Shown here piece by piece: positions 44,507-54,037 of a stretch of DNA of 64,000 nucleotides; position 1 is the first letter of the stretch, and every line of letters starts with the position of its first letter. The stretch lies in NCBI GenBank assembly GCA_964546015.1, contig CAZJHO010000001.1, positions 186,001 through 250,000 of the forward strand, in the 5' to 3' direction. The translations under genes and the position numbers were made by a program. The stretch comes from JAFGVL01 sp964546015 (GTDB lineage: Bacteria; Bacteroidota; Bacteroidia; Bacteroidales; Paludibacteraceae). Under the pieces are notes generated by a model. The model was not told the origin of the DNA. It saw only the letters and a program-made list of their open reading frames with translations, and searched no databases.

Positions 44507-45121
44507 ATGATTATAGAACGACCCTTAACTTACTTATCATTTTTTTATTATGGAGCCATTTGGCGTATCAACAAAAGAGAGCGCACTATATACTTAACAT
44601 TCGATGACGGTCCGACACCCGAAATAACTCCTGCGGTTCTTGATATTTTAGATAAATATGGAGTAAAAGCTACATTTTTTTGTATTGGTAAAAATGTAGA
44701 AAAACACCCTGATATTTATAACGAAATTCTTCGTCGTGGGCATAAGGTAGGAAACCATACTCACTGTCATTTGAAAGGATTTAATTGTGGTGTTTCCACT
44801 TATTTGGACAATGTCGAAAAAGCATCAAAAGTAATATCTTCTAATTTATTCCGACCGCCTTACGGACGAATACGCCCAATTCAACTTTGTTTTCTGAGTA
44901 GAAAATATAAAATCATCTTGTGGGATTTAGTTACCCGTGATTATAATTCGCAACTGTCACCTGATTTTATTTTGAGAAATATCCGGAAAATGAGCCGAAA
45001 CGGATCGGTAGTTGTTTTTCATGATTCGCTAAAAGCACAAAAGAATTTATTAGCAGTGCTTCCTTCGGCTATTGAGTTTTGGCAAAAGGAAGGCTATCAA
45101 ATGAAAACGATTGATGTTTAA
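44507..45121 (+). CDS. Polysaccharide deacetylase (NodB domain)
   Basis: 204-residue carbohydrate esterase family 4 protein. NodB motifs: TFDDGPTPEITPAVLDIL (catalytic and metal-binding Asp pair), HTHCH (metal-binding histidines), RPPYGR, and VVFHDS. An N-terminal short hydrophobic segment without a clear cleavage site suggests membrane attachment or a cytoplasmic start. The substrate (peptidoglycan or another amino sugar polymer) is unknown. It is apparently cotranscribed with ispF. Confidence 0.88.
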   Translation: MIIERPLTYLSFFYYGAIWRINKRERTIYLTFDDGPTPEITPAVLDILDKYGVKATFFCIGKNVEKHPDIYNEILRRGHKVGNHTHCHLKGFNCGVSTYLDNVEKASKVISSNLFRPPYGRIRPIQLCFLSRKYKIILWDLVTRDYNSQLSPDFILRNIRKMSRNGSVVVFHDSLKAQKNLLAVLPSAIEFWQKEGYQMKTIDV

Positions 45122-45125
45122 AACG

Positions 45126-45199
45126 ATGAAGTATGAGTTATGAAGTATAGAAAATAAATTCATACTTCATACTTAAAATCTTGAACCTTGAACCTTGAG
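45126..45199. repeat. Two word-repeat arrays before aroA
   Basis: An array of ATGAAGTATGA words forms an inverted repeat (TATGAAGTAT 45139-45148 with ATACTTCATA 45162-45171), followed directly by CTTGAAC words (CTTGAACCTTGAACCTTGAG region 45180-45198). The aroA start codon lies within the second array. Confidence 0.7.
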
Positions 45200-46399
45200 C
45201 TAAAAATACCAATCTTACCGATAAAAGCTACTATCGACTTGCCGGCATCGAAAAGCATCAGCAATAGAGCTTTGATTCTTAACGCGCTTGCCGATAGTGA
45301 TTTGCCTATCCGAAATCTGTCCGATTCGGACGATACGCGTGTAATGTTGGCGGCGTTGAATTCTAACGATACAACATTTGATGTAGGTGCGGCAGGTACT
45401 TCAATGCGTTTCTTGACTGCTTTTTTATCTAAAATAGTAGGAGAGTGGACTATCACCGGAAGTGAACGAATGAAACAACGCCCCATCAAATTATTAGTTG
45501 ATGCATTAAATTCATTGGGTGCAAATATTTCATATCTGGAAAAAGAGGGATTTCCTCCGTTAAAAATACAGGGTTGTGCGCTTAAAGGCGGAATTATAGA
45601 GCTTGACGGCGGTATCAGTAGTCAGTATATTTCAGCCTTATTGATGGTAGCACCTACAATGCTCGATGGACTTCAAATTACACTTACCGGAACTGTTATT
45701 TCGCGTCCATACATCAATCTTACGCTTCAAATGATGGAAGAGTTTGGTGTGAAAGCGTATCAAAAGGACAATGTAATTACCATTCCACCACAAACTTATA
45801 AGCCGGCTGTTTATACTGTCGAAAGTGATTGGTCGGCGGCTTCTTATTGGTACGAAATACTTTCGATAGCAGGGCAAGGTAATATTTCTTTGAAAGGATT
45901 ACGCAAAAACAGTTTTCAGGGCGATGCCAAGATTGCTGATATTTTTGAGCCGTTGGGAGTGCGAACAATATATAAGAAAGACGGAGTAGAGCTTACGGTA
46001 ACTAAAGTTACGATAAAAAAGATGTCATATAATTTTATCGACCAGCCGGATATGGCACAAACATTTGTGGTAAACTGTTGCATGTTAGGGTTGCCGTTTC
46101 GTTTTTCGGGTTTACAAAGCTTGAAGATAAAGGAAACCGATCGTATAGCAGCGCTTATAACGGAGTTGAAAAAAGTCGGATTTATTCTCTCAGAGCCTGC
46201 CGAAGGTATGCTCGAATGGAATGGAGAGCGTTGTGCTCCTGCGTCGGATGTTGCTATTGATACTTATGAGGATCATCGGATGGCTATGGCATTTGCTCCG
46301 ATATCAATAAAACAAAGCATCACAATAAATAATTCGCGAGTGGTAACTAAATCATATCCTACTTTTTGGGATGATTTAAAGAAAATCGGAATGATATAG
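45188..46399 (+). CDS. aroA: 3-phosphoshikimate 1-carboxyvinyltransferase (EPSP synthase)
   Basis: Sixth step of the shikimate pathway. Motifs: IDLPASKSISNRALILNAL at the N-terminus, VGAAGTSMRFLTAF, and DTYEDHRMAMAFAP. 403 residues, slightly short but complete. There is no ATG before the conserved motif; an in-frame TGA lies 6 nt upstream of the TTG at 45188, so this TTG, inside the CTTGAAC word array, is the only plausible start. Confidence 0.93.
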   Translation: MNLELKIPILPIKATIDLPASKSISNRALILNALADSDLPIRNLSDSDDTRVMLAALNSNDTTFDVGAAGTSMRFLTAFLSKIVGEWTITGSERMKQRPIKLLVDALNSLGANISYLEKEGFPPLKIQGCALKGGIIELDGGISSQYISALLMVAPTMLDGLQITLTGTVISRPYINLTLQMMEEFGVKAYQKDNVITIPPQTYKPAVYTVESDWSAASYWYEILSIAGQGNISLKGLRKNSFQGDAKIADIFEPLGVRTIYKKDGVELTVTKVTIKKMSYNFIDQPDMAQTFVVNCCMLGLPFRFSGLQSLKIKETDRIAALITELKKVGFILSEPAEGMLEWNGERCAPASDVAIDTYEDHRMAMAFAPISIKQSITINNSRVVTKSYPTFWDDLKKIGMI

Positions 46400-46410
46400 T
46401 AAGTAATAAT

Positions 46411-46440
46411 AAAAAAGTCCCACATTTGCGGGACTTTTTT
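46411..46440. terminator. Bidirectional terminator aroA / DUF1015 gene
   Basis: AAAAAAGTCCC (46411-46421) pairs with GGGACTTTTTT (46430-46440) around an 8-nt loop, serving both convergent genes. Confidence 0.9.
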
Positions 46441-46442
46441 AT

Positions 46443-47687
46443 TTACGATAACTTATGAATGACTAATCCTGAGCGCAGTTTTGGTTCGAACCAAGTTGTT
46501 TTCGGTGGCATAATATTACCGCTGTCAGCAATGTCGATGAGCTGTTTCATGGATACAGGATAAAGAGCTAATGCAATACGCATTTCGCCGCTATCTACGC
46601 GCTTTTTCAATTCGCCCAACCCACGAATGCCACCTACAAAGTCTATGCGTTTATCCGAGCGCAAATCTGTAATACCAAGTATTTTGTCCAGAATCAAGTT
46701 TGATGAGAGTGTTACATCCAACACTCCGATTGGATCGTTGTCGTTATAAGTGCCTTCTTTAGCAGTAAGCGAGTACCAATGACCTGATAGATAAAGTGAA
46801 AAATTATGCAATTTAGTTGGCTTGTATATTTCCGTTCCTTTAGATTCTACAATAAAGTTTTCATTCAAAGCCGCCAAAAATTCCGCATCATTCAATCCGT
46901 TCAGGTCTTTTACCACACGGTTGTAGTCGATGATGTTTAATTGGTTGTCAGGGAAACACACGGCTAAGAAATAGTTGTATTCTTCGTCTCCTTTATGATT
47001 TGGGTTGTTGCGTCGTTTCTCGTCACCAACTAAGGCAGCAGCGGCACTACGATGGTGACCATCGGCAATGTACAAGTAAGGAATCTTTTCAAAAATCTTA
47101 GTAATGCGCTTGATGGTAGCTTCGTCTTCTATCAACCAAAAATGATGACCGAAACCATCGGAAGTTATAAAGTCGTATTCAGGAATTTTCGCGGTAACAC
47201 AGGCTACAATGTAATCCAATTCTTCATTATGCGGATAAGCAAAGAATACCGGCTCGATATTGGCATTGTTTGCACGCACATGTTTCATTCGGTCTTCTTC
47301 TTTATCGCGGCGGGTAAGTTCGTGTTTTTTTATGTTACCTTTCATGTAATCGTCCACATGGGCACAAACTACTAAACCATATTGTGTGCGGCCGTTCATG
47401 GTTTGTGCATATACATAGTAGTTTTCTTTGTTATCTTCTACCAACCAGCCTTTTTCTTGGAAAAACTTGAAATTTTCTACTGCTTTTTCGTACACTTCGG
47501 GAGCGTGTTCGTCTGTTCCGGCAGGAAAATCTATTTCGGGTTTGATAATGCGGTATAAGGATTTTTCATTTCCGGCAGCTTCGGCACGGGCTTCCTCAGA
47601 GTTCAATACATCGTATGGGCGTGAAGCTATTTGTTCTACTAAGTTTTTAGGCGGACGAATGCCTTTGAAAGGTTTAATAATTGCCAT
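46443..47687 (-). CDS. DUF1015 family protein
   Basis: 414-residue cytosolic protein of a family often found beside serine biosynthesis genes in Bacteroidota. Typical pieces are MAIIKPFKGIRPPKNLVEQIASRPYDVLNSEEARAEA (start of protein), HELTRRDKEEDR, YIADGHHRSAAA and DGFGHHFWLI. No activity is established; a HIT-like or kinase-like role has been suggested only by context. An in-frame extension to 47789 lies upstream of the -7 element, so the ATG at 47687 is used. It follows serA but a terminator separates them; serC is absent here. Confidence 0.88.
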   Translation of the reverse strand: MAIIKPFKGIRPPKNLVEQIASRPYDVLNSEEARAEAAGNEKSLYRIIKPEIDFPAGTDEHAPEVYEKAVENFKFFQEKGWLVEDNKENYYVYAQTMNGRTQYGLVVCAHVDDYMKGNIKKHELTRRDKEEDRMKHVRANNANIEPVFFAYPHNEELDYIVACVTAKIPEYDFITSDGFGHHFWLIEDEATIKRITKIFEKIPYLYIADGHHRSAAAALVGDEKRRNNPNHKGDEEYNYFLAVCFPDNQLNIIDYNRVVKDLNGLNDAEFLAALNENFIVESKGTEIYKPTKLHNFSLYLSGHWYSLTAKEGTYNDNDPIGVLDVTLSSNLILDKILGITDLRSDKRIDFVGGIRGLGELKKRVDSGEMRIALALYPVSMKQLIDIADSGNIMPPKTTWFEPKLRSGLVIHKLS

Positions 47688-47711
47688 AATCTTTATTTTT
47701 TTCAATCCTTG

Positions 47712-47719
47712 CAAAAGTA
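47712..47719 (-). promoter_or_regulatory. -7 element for the DUF1015 gene
   Basis: TACTTTTG on the minus strand, 24 nt upstream of the ATG at 47687. It gives this gene independent transcription from serA. Confidence 0.6.
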
Positions 47720-47830
47720 ATAATTCTTGGTGGAATATGAAATGCATGAAAGAGAGAAAGGTTGTATGAAGAAATATAATCCTTTCCAAAAGTTAAACTA
47801 TTGTCCATTCTTTATTCCTTATAAAAAATA

Positions 47831-47866
47831 AAAAACGAGCAAAGGATTAAATTCCTGCTCGTTTTT
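47831..47866 (-). terminator. Terminator after serA
   Basis: An 11-bp stem (47831-47841 with 47856-47866) with a partly pairing inner loop (AGGA...TCCT) and flanking A/T runs, just downstream of the serA stop. Confidence 0.85.
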
Positions 47867-47882
47867 ACATAGTGAATTGTAT

Positions 47883-48803
47883 TTATTTTTTGTTCACGCG
47901 AAATTTTTCGTTCCCGTTTTTTAAAAAATCTACAATTTGTTTTGCAGCTGCAATACCTGCATTAATATTAGCTTCGGCTGTTTGTGCCCCCATCTTCTTA
48001 GGGGTAGAGAAATAACGGTCGGCATATTTAGACATAGCTTCGTGATTTGAAGGCATAATATCAGTTACATATTTAAAATCAGGACGGAGTTCCATCATTT
48101 TTTCCATATCAGCTTCGTGGATTACTTCTTTACGAGCAGTATTAACGAGCAATGCGCCTTTAGGCATTTTGTTCAACAAATTGAAATTGATCGAGTTTTT
48201 TGTTTCGGTAGTAGCAGGGATATGAAGTGAAACTACCTCGCAAGTGTTGTAAAGGTCATCTATAGAAAATATTGGTTTTACACTATCTTTTTCCATTACT
48301 TCAACAGGGCAGAATGGGTCGAAAGCAAATACTTCCATACCGAATCCTTTAGCAATACGCGCTACATTACGACCTACATTTCCGTAAGCATGGATACCAA
48401 GTTTTTTACCCATTAACTCAGTGCCCGAGGTGCCGTTAAACATATTACGAACAACATATACCATCATGCCTAAAGCTAATTCGGCTACGGCATTGGCGTT
48501 TTGCCCGGGCGTGTTCATAACGCAAACACCGGCTTTTGTTGCTGCATCCAAATCAACATTATCGTAACCGGCACCGGCACGAACAACGATTTTCAGGTTT
48601 TTAGCAGCGCTTAAAACTTCAGCATCGATAATGTCGCTACGGATAATGATGGCATTAGCGTCGGCAACAGCATCAAGCAATTGTTTTTTTTCGGTGTATT
48701 TTTCGAGCAAAGCTAATTCGTAGCCGGCTGCTTCTATTTCTTTTTGAATACCATTTACTGCTACTTTGGCAAATGGTTTGTCTGTGGCAACAAGAATTTT
48801 CAT
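47883..48803 (-). CDS. serA: D-3-phosphoglycerate dehydrogenase (short form)
   Basis: First step of serine synthesis, NAD-dependent. The dinucleotide fold has LGIHAYGNVGRNVARIAKGFGMEVFAFDPF; the substrate region has RAGAGYDNVDLDAATKAGVCVMNTPGQNANAVAEL, and the catalytic Arg/Glu regions follow (NTARKEVIHEADM). 306 residues with no ACT domain, so serine feedback through ACT is not expected. Serine feeds the O-acetylserine branch of sulfur assimilation, but it does not share the sulfur operator. Confidence 0.9.
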   Translation of the reverse strand: MKILVATDKPFAKVAVNGIQKEIEAAGYELALLEKYTEKKQLLDAVADANAIIIRSDIIDAEVLSAAKNLKIVVRAGAGYDNVDLDAATKAGVCVMNTPGQNANAVAELALGMMVYVVRNMFNGTSGTELMGKKLGIHAYGNVGRNVARIAKGFGMEVFAFDPFCPVEVMEKDSVKPIFSIDDLYNTCEVVSLHIPATTETKNSINFNLLNKMPKGALLVNTARKEVIHEADMEKMMELRPDFKYVTDIMPSNHEAMSKYADRYFSTPKKMGAQTAEANINAGIAAAKQIVDFLKNGNEKFRVNKK

Positions 48804-49356
48804 GAAAATATGTGTTAAAATTATTTATTGAATTTCATTCGACATCTTTTCACAATAGCATAATACAAATGAATTTGTTTTCTGCTTATTGCTTAACAAA
48901 AATGTTCCAAAAGAGGAGCAAAAATATAAAAAGTAGCTGATAAATAAAATTGTCTTTTATAAAGTTATCAACTATAACTTAAAAATCAATTTGAAATATT
49001 TTTACAATAGTTTGTGTTTTTTTTAAATAAAACACAAATTATACAAATAATGGATCAAGATGTTTAAATGTGTTGCAATTTTTTTTTATCTGGCAAGTAT
49101 TATGCTTGGTAAATTTTAGCTAAAAGTAAAAGTTGTATACCGGAGATATATGTCTATTAAGAATGCATAAAACAGCTGTACCAAGTCTTTCCATAAATGA
49201 TTTTTAACGATTGATTATGTTTATGATATTCTAATTATGGATTCACATAAATTATAAAATAAAAAAAGAAATTGGGTTAAAAGCCAGAAATTTTTTCTAA
49301 TTTTGCAGGTCTGAAAAAATAGAAATATATTCAAAACACAATTAATTTTTTTAACA
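48804..49356. other. Large intergenic region between serA and nifJ
   Basis: 553 bp of AT-rich DNA between divergent genes, with no gene in any frame. It holds the nifJ promoter at its right end and a 10-bp perfect inverted repeat TTTGTGTTTT (49011-49020) / AAAACACAAA (49029-49038). Nothing else was recognised. Confidence 0.5.
49298..49305 (+). promoter_or_regulatory. -7 element for nifJ
   Basis: TAATTTTG, 51 nt upstream of the nifJ ATG, with TTGGG about 23 nt further upstream as a possible -33 element. Confidence 0.65.
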
Positions 49357-52300
49357 ATGGCAAAAGAAAAAAAATTCTTAACCTGTGACGGTAATCAAGC
49401 TGCTGCGCATATTGCGTATATGTTTAGCGAAGTGGCTGCGGTTTATCCTATCACACCATCGTCGACCATGGCAGAATATTGTGATGAGTGGGCTGCAGTA
49501 GGTCGTAAAAACATTTTCGGCGAGACGGTAAAAGTGGAAGAAATGCAATCGGAAGCCGGAGCTGCAGGTGCTATGCATGGTGCTCTTCAAGCCGGTACAT
49601 TGGCTAACACATTTACTGCTTCTCAAGGGTTATTATTGATGATTCCTAACATGTATAAAGTAGCCGGTGAATTGCTCCCTGGTGTTTATCATGTGTCTGC
49701 CCGTGCGTTGGCTTCTCATGCGCTTTCTATCTTTGGCGACCATCAGGATGTTATGGCTGTACGCCAAACAGGATGTGCTATGTTAGCGACCGGATCTGTG
49801 CAAGAAGTAATGGATTTGGCTGCTGTTGCACACTTGGCTGCAATCAAATCTCGTGTACCTTTCGTACACTTCTTTGATGGTTTCCGTACTTCACACGAAA
49901 TTCAAAAGATTGAGCAATTAAACAACGAAGATCTTGCTCCACTTGTGGATCAAGATGCATTGAAAGCATTCCGCAAGCGCGCTTTGAACCCTGAAACTCC
50001 TGTAGCTCGCGGTATGGCTCAAAACCCGGATATTTATTTCCAAGCTCGTGAAGCTTGTAATCCATATTATGATAATGTAGTTGGTATTGTTGAAGAATAT
50101 ATTAACAAAATCAACGAAATTACAGGTCGCAAATACGGTTTGTTCGATTATTACGGAGCTCCCGATGCCGAGCGTGTGATCATCGCTATGGGTTCTGCTT
50201 GCGAAGCTGTTCGCGAAGCTATCGATGAATTAACAGCTAAAGGCGAAAAAGTTGGTTTGGTAGCTGTTCATTTGTATCGTCCGTTCTCAGCTAAACATTT
50301 CTTGGCTGCCGTGCCAAAAACAGCTAAACGCATCGCTGTACTTGACCGCACCAAGGAACCGGGTGCAACAGGCGAACCATTGTATTTGGATGTAAAAGAT
50401 ACATTCTACGGAAAAGCTAACGCTCCTATTATCGTAGGTGGTCGTTACGGATTGTCTTCAAAAGATACTACTCCTGCACAAGCAGTTGCTGTTTATGAAA
50501 ACTTGGCTTTGCCTGAACCTAAAAACGGTTTCACAATTGGTATCGTAGATGATGTTACCTTTACTTCTCTTCCTGTAAAAGAAGAATTGGTATTAGCTAA
50601 CGGTCCTTATGAGGCTAAATTCTACGGATTAGGTGCTGACGGTACTGTAGGTGCTAACAAAAACTCCATCAAAATTATTGGTGATAATACAAATAAATAT
50701 TGTCAAGCATATTTTGCTTACGATTCAAAAAAATCGGGAGGTTTTACTTGCTCGCATTTGCGTTTTGGAGATAACCCAATCCGTTCAACATATTTGGTTA
50801 ATACACCGGATTTCGTAGCTTGCCATGTACCTGCTTACCTTCGTCTGTACGATGTAACCAAAGGTTTGAAAAAGAATGGTACATTCCTTTTGAACTCTAT
50901 TTGGGATGCCGAAGAAACTAAAAAACACCTTCCGGATAATGTAAAGAAATATTTGGCTCAAAACAATATTTCTATGTATATCATCAACGCTACTGATATT
51001 GCTCAAGAAATCGGTCTTGGTAACCGCACAAACACTATTCTTCAATCTGCATTCTTCAAAATTACAGGCGTAATTCCTTACGAATTGGCAGTTGAGCAAA
51101 TGAAGAAATTCATTGTAAAATCGTACGGTAAAAAAGGAGAAGCGATTGTAAATATGAACTATGCTGCGGTAGATCGCGGTGGTGATGTAATTAAAGTAGA
51201 TATTCCTGCCGAATGGGCTAACATTCAATTGGACGGCGAAGTAGCAAAAGATAATGCTCCTGAATTTGTTCAGAAAGTAGTTTGTCCGATAAATGCACAA
51301 GCTGGAGACGATCTTCCTGTATCTGCGTTTAAAGGTCGTGAAGATGGTACTTGGGATCAAGGAACAACTAAATATGAAAAACGCGGTGTAGCTGCCAATG
51401 TTCCTGTTTGGATTCCTGAAAACTGTATCCAATGTAACCAATGTGCGTATGTTTGTCCTCATGCTGCTATCCGTCCATTCGTGTTGGATGCTGCCGAGCA
51501 AGCAAAAGCGCCTGCAGATATGGTACAGTTGAAAGCTATCGGTAAAGCATTTGAAGGAATGACATTCCGCATGCAAGTAGATGTTCTCGACTGTATGGGT
51601 TGCGGCAATTGTCCTGATATTTGTCCTGGCAACAAAGGCAATAAAGCCTTGAAAATGGTACCAATCGAGCAAGAATTGCCTAACCAAGCTAATTGGGATT
51701 TTTGTGTAAGTGAAGTGAAATCAAAACAACACTTGGTAGATATTAAAGTGAATGTGAAAAATTCACAATTCGCAACTCCGTTGTTTGAGTTTTCCGGTGC
51801 ATGTTCAGGTTGTGGAGAGACTCCTTATGTAAAATTGGTTTCTCAGTTGTTCGGCGATCGTCAAATGATTGCCAATGCAACAGGATGTACCTCTATCTAT
51901 TCCGGTTCAGCTCCTTCTACTCCGTATACTCAAAACGAAAAAGGATGTGGTCCTGCTTGGGCTAATTCGTTGTTTGAAGATAATGCCGAATACGGTATGG
52001 GTATGGTACTCGGTGTAGAAAAAATGCGCGATCGGATAGAACGCCTTATGAAGGAAGGTTTGGTTTGCGATTGCTGTTCTGCCGAGATGAAAGTATTATT
52101 TCAAGAATGGATCGACAATCGTAAGAGCGCAGAAAAAACGATTGAAATCACAGAAAAATTAGTTCCAATGATTTCTACTTGTGATTGCGATATTTGCAAA
52201 CAATTAGTAGAATTGAAACAATATTTCATTAAAAAGTCTCAATGGATTATTGGTGGTGACGGTTGGGCGTACGATATCGGTTACGGTGGTTTAGACCATG

Positions 52301-52890
52301 TGTTGGCTTCAGGTTTAGATGTAAATGTATTGGTAGTAGATACCGAGGTTTACTCTAACACAGGCGGTCAGTCATCTAAATCGACTCCGGTTGGTGCTGT
52401 AGCTAAGTTTGCAGCTGCCGGAAAACGCGTTCGCAAGAAAGACCTTGGTATGATGGCTGCTTCTTACGGTTATGTGTATGTAGCACAAATTGCAATGGGT
52501 GCTAATCAAGCTCAAACATTGAAAGCCATCCGCGAAGCAGAAGCATTTGATGGTCCATCTATCATTATTGCTTACTCTCCTTGTATCAACCACGGTTTGT
52601 CTAAAGGTATGGGCAAAGCGCAAGAGGAGCAAGAAAAAGCTGTTGAATGCGGATACTGGCATTTGTGGAGATTCAATCCTGATTTGGAAGCTCAAGGTCA
52701 AAATCCATTCCAATTGGATAGCAAAGAGCCGGATTGGTCTAAATTCCAAGACTTCTTGAAAGGTGAAGTTCGTTATACATCGTTGATGAAACAGTTCCCT
52801 GAAGAAGCTGCCGAATTATTCCAAGCCGCTGAAGCAAACGCAAAATGGCGTTACAATGGTTACAAACGATTGGCTTCTCAACAATATTAA
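49357..52890 (+). CDS. nifJ: Pyruvate:ferredoxin (flavodoxin) oxidoreductase
   Basis: Oxygen-sensitive oxidative decarboxylation of pyruvate to acetyl-CoA with reduction of ferredoxin, central to fermentative anaerobes. Single-chain 1177-residue enzyme: domain I has YPITPSSTMAEYCDEWA; the ferredoxin-like domain has two 4Fe-4S motifs, CIQCNQCAYVCPHAA and CMGCGNCPDICPG; the ThDP site is GDGWAYDIGYGGLDHVLASG with NTGGQSSKSTP; the proximal cluster cysteines are in CSGCGETPY. Codon use is more biased than its neighbours, consistent with high expression. It has its own promoter and terminator. Confidence 0.97.
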   Translation: MAKEKKFLTCDGNQAAAHIAYMFSEVAAVYPITPSSTMAEYCDEWAAVGRKNIFGETVKVEEMQSEAGAAGAMHGALQAGTLANTFTASQGLLLMIPNMYKVAGELLPGVYHVSARALASHALSIFGDHQDVMAVRQTGCAMLATGSVQEVMDLAAVAHLAAIKSRVPFVHFFDGFRTSHEIQKIEQLNNEDLAPLVDQDALKAFRKRALNPETPVARGMAQNPDIYFQAREACNPYYDNVVGIVEEYINKINEITGRKYGLFDYYGAPDAERVIIAMGSACEAVREAIDELTAKGEKVGLVAVHLYRPFSAKHFLAAVPKTAKRIAVLDRTKEPGATGEPLYLDVKDTFYGKANAPIIVGGRYGLSSKDTTPAQAVAVYENLALPEPKNGFTIGIVDDVTFTSLPVKEELVLANGPYEAKFYGLGADGTVGANKNSIKIIGDNTNKYCQAYFAYDSKKSGGFTCSHLRFGDNPIRSTYLVNTPDFVACHVPAYLRLYDVTKGLKKNGTFLLNSIWDAEETKKHLPDNVKKYLAQNNISMYIINATDIAQEIGLGNRTNTILQSAFFKITGVIPYELAVEQMKKFIVKSYGKKGEAIVNMNYAAVDRGGDVIKVDIPAEWANIQLDGEVAKDNAPEFVQKVVCPINAQAGDDLPVSAFKGREDGTWDQGTTKYEKRGVAANVPVWIPENCIQCNQCAYVCPHAAIRPFVLDAAEQAKAPADMVQLKAIGKAFEGMTFRMQVDVLDCMGCGNCPDICPGNKGNKALKMVPIEQELPNQANWDFCVSEVKSKQHLVDIKVNVKNSQFATPLFEFSGACSGCGETPYVKLVSQLFGDRQMIANATGCTSIYSGSAPSTPYTQNEKGCGPAWANSLFEDNAEYGMGMVLGVEKMRDRIERLMKEGLVCDCCSAEMKVLFQEWIDNRKSAEKTIEITEKLVPMISTCDCDICKQLVELKQYFIKKSQWIIGGDGWAYDIGYGGLDHVLASGLDVNVLVVDTEVYSNTGGQSSKSTPVGAVAKFAAAGKRVRKKDLGMMAASYGYVYVAQIAMGANQAQTLKAIREAEAFDGPSIIIAYSPCINHGLSKGMGKAQEEQEKAVECGYWHLWRFNPDLEAQGQNPFQLDSKEPDWSKFQDFLKGEVRYTSLMKQFPEEAAELFQAAEANAKWRYNGYKRLASQQY

Positions 52891-52913
52891 TTGATTATAG
52901 TTTATTTCAGATA

Positions 52914-52949
52914 AAACTCCCCACTCAGTTTGAGTGGGGAGTTTTTTTT
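52914..52949 (+). terminator. Terminator after nifJ
   Basis: ACTCCCCACTCA (52916-52927) pairs with TGAGTGGGGAGT (52931-52942) around a 3-nt loop, followed by seven T. It cleanly separates nifJ from the sulfur region. Confidence 0.92.
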
Positions 52950-53006
52950 AGTACTTCCTCAGAAAACTCATCTCCGGGCTTATTTATGGAAAACTTGTTA
53001 TACAAT

Positions 53007-53054
53007 ATACCCTTAAAGCGGTATTTCAGAACAGTCAAAAGCCCCATACCTTTG
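53007..53054 (+). promoter_or_regulatory. Sulfur-regulon operator 1 and -7 element
   Basis: Operator ATACCCTTAAAGCGGTAT (53007-53024), then 22 nt, then the -7 element TACCTTTG (53047-53054). It heads the ATPase / sulfite reductase / carrier / E1 / JAMM operon. The leader between the -7 element and the ATG at 53152 contains a 21-codon frame starting at the ATG at 53118 that overlaps the ATPase start. Confidence 0.8.
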
Positions 53055-53151
53055 TCCTATCAAAAAAACCAAGGCTATTTCGTAAAGCTATGAGCAAAAG
53101 CTAAATTTATTTGAATCATGACATTGCGAGAACGAATAAAATTCAGCGATT

Positions 53152-54000
53152 ATGAATACTACTACATCATTTATTCTTCGTAATTTCTTTAATTATGTAA
53201 ATATAATTAATGAAAATATATCCGGGCAACCGAATAATGAAACTACAGGTTCGGAAATTAAAATAAATAACCTGAATGTGAGTATTGGTAATAATCATAT
53301 ATTGAAAAACATCAACCTTGAAATACCGAATAATAAAATAACTTGTATTATCGGTCCGTCAGGGTGTGGTAAATCAACTTTACTAAAAACAATTAACCGG
53401 TTGATAGATGGTAATGAACGGGTAAAAATAGAAGGAGAAATCGTTATAGATGGAGAGAATATCTATGAAAACCATGTAGAAATAACCCATATACGAAAAA
53501 AAATGGGCTTATTATCGCAACGACCAACCCCGCTTCCAATGTCTATTTTCGACAATATTACATTTGGCTGTAAAATACATGGTATTCGGAATAAAAAACA
53601 ATTAAAACAAATTGTAGAAGAAAATTTACATGCTGCCGGTCTTTGGGATGAAGTAAAAGACAGGCTTCATTCTCCAGCCTCGAGTTTATCTATCGGACAA
53701 CAACAACGCTTATGTCTGGCTCGGGGGTTAGCTGTAAAACCACAATTTATATTGGAAGATGAATCTACCTCGGCATTAGATCCTATATCAAGTCGTCATA
53801 TTGAAGATTTGTTTGTGAAGCTGAAAGAAAAATATGGTGTCGTTATGGTTACACATACTTTGCGTCAAGCTCTTCGGATAGCTGATCATATTGTATTTAT
53901 TTATTTAGGTGAGGTTGTGGAAAGCGGACCGGCAAAAGAATTTTTTAATAATCCTAAGCACGAATTAACAAAACAGTATTTGTCAGGAGTGTTTAGTTAG
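53152..54000 (+). CDS. PstB-like anion ABC transporter ATPase
   Basis: ATPase most similar to PstB, the phosphate importer ATPase. Walker A is IIGPSGCGKSTLLKTINRL, the ABC signature SLSIGQQQRLCLARGLAVKP, and the switch histidine is in VMVTHTLRQALRIADH. The Walker B region reads ILEDESTSALDP where PstB has MDEPTSALDP, so two positions deviate but the DE pair is kept. An N-terminal extension of about 40 residues precedes the fold. Its likely partners are the PstS/C/A-like genes 6-9 kb away, which share the operator. Cotranscribed with sulfite reductase, so sulfate or another sulfur oxyanion is the suspected cargo; phosphate is the alternative. Confidence 0.85.
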   Translation: MNTTTSFILRNFFNYVNIINENISGQPNNETTGSEIKINNLNVSIGNNHILKNINLEIPNNKITCIIGPSGCGKSTLLKTINRLIDGNERVKIEGEIVIDGENIYENHVEITHIRKKMGLLSQRPTPLPMSIFDNITFGCKIHGIRNKKQLKQIVEENLHAAGLWDEVKDRLHSPASSLSIGQQQRLCLARGLAVKPQFILEDESTSALDPISSRHIEDLFVKLKEKYGVVMVTHTLRQALRIADHIVFIYLGEVVESGPAKEFFNNPKHELTKQYLSGVFS

Positions 54001-54037
54001 GACATAAAACAACATCATTTACAAAATAAATTGTTAC

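Noticed and set aside
50785..51687. 300-codon open frame antisense to nifJ
   Set aside because: A shadow caused by codon bias of the highly expressed nifJ; composition is Cys/Phe/Ser-rich and unlike a protein.
52891..53151. SAM or other sulfur riboswitch before the sulfite reductase operon
   Set aside because: The leader is short and lacks a multi-helix core or a terminator; control is better explained by the operator.
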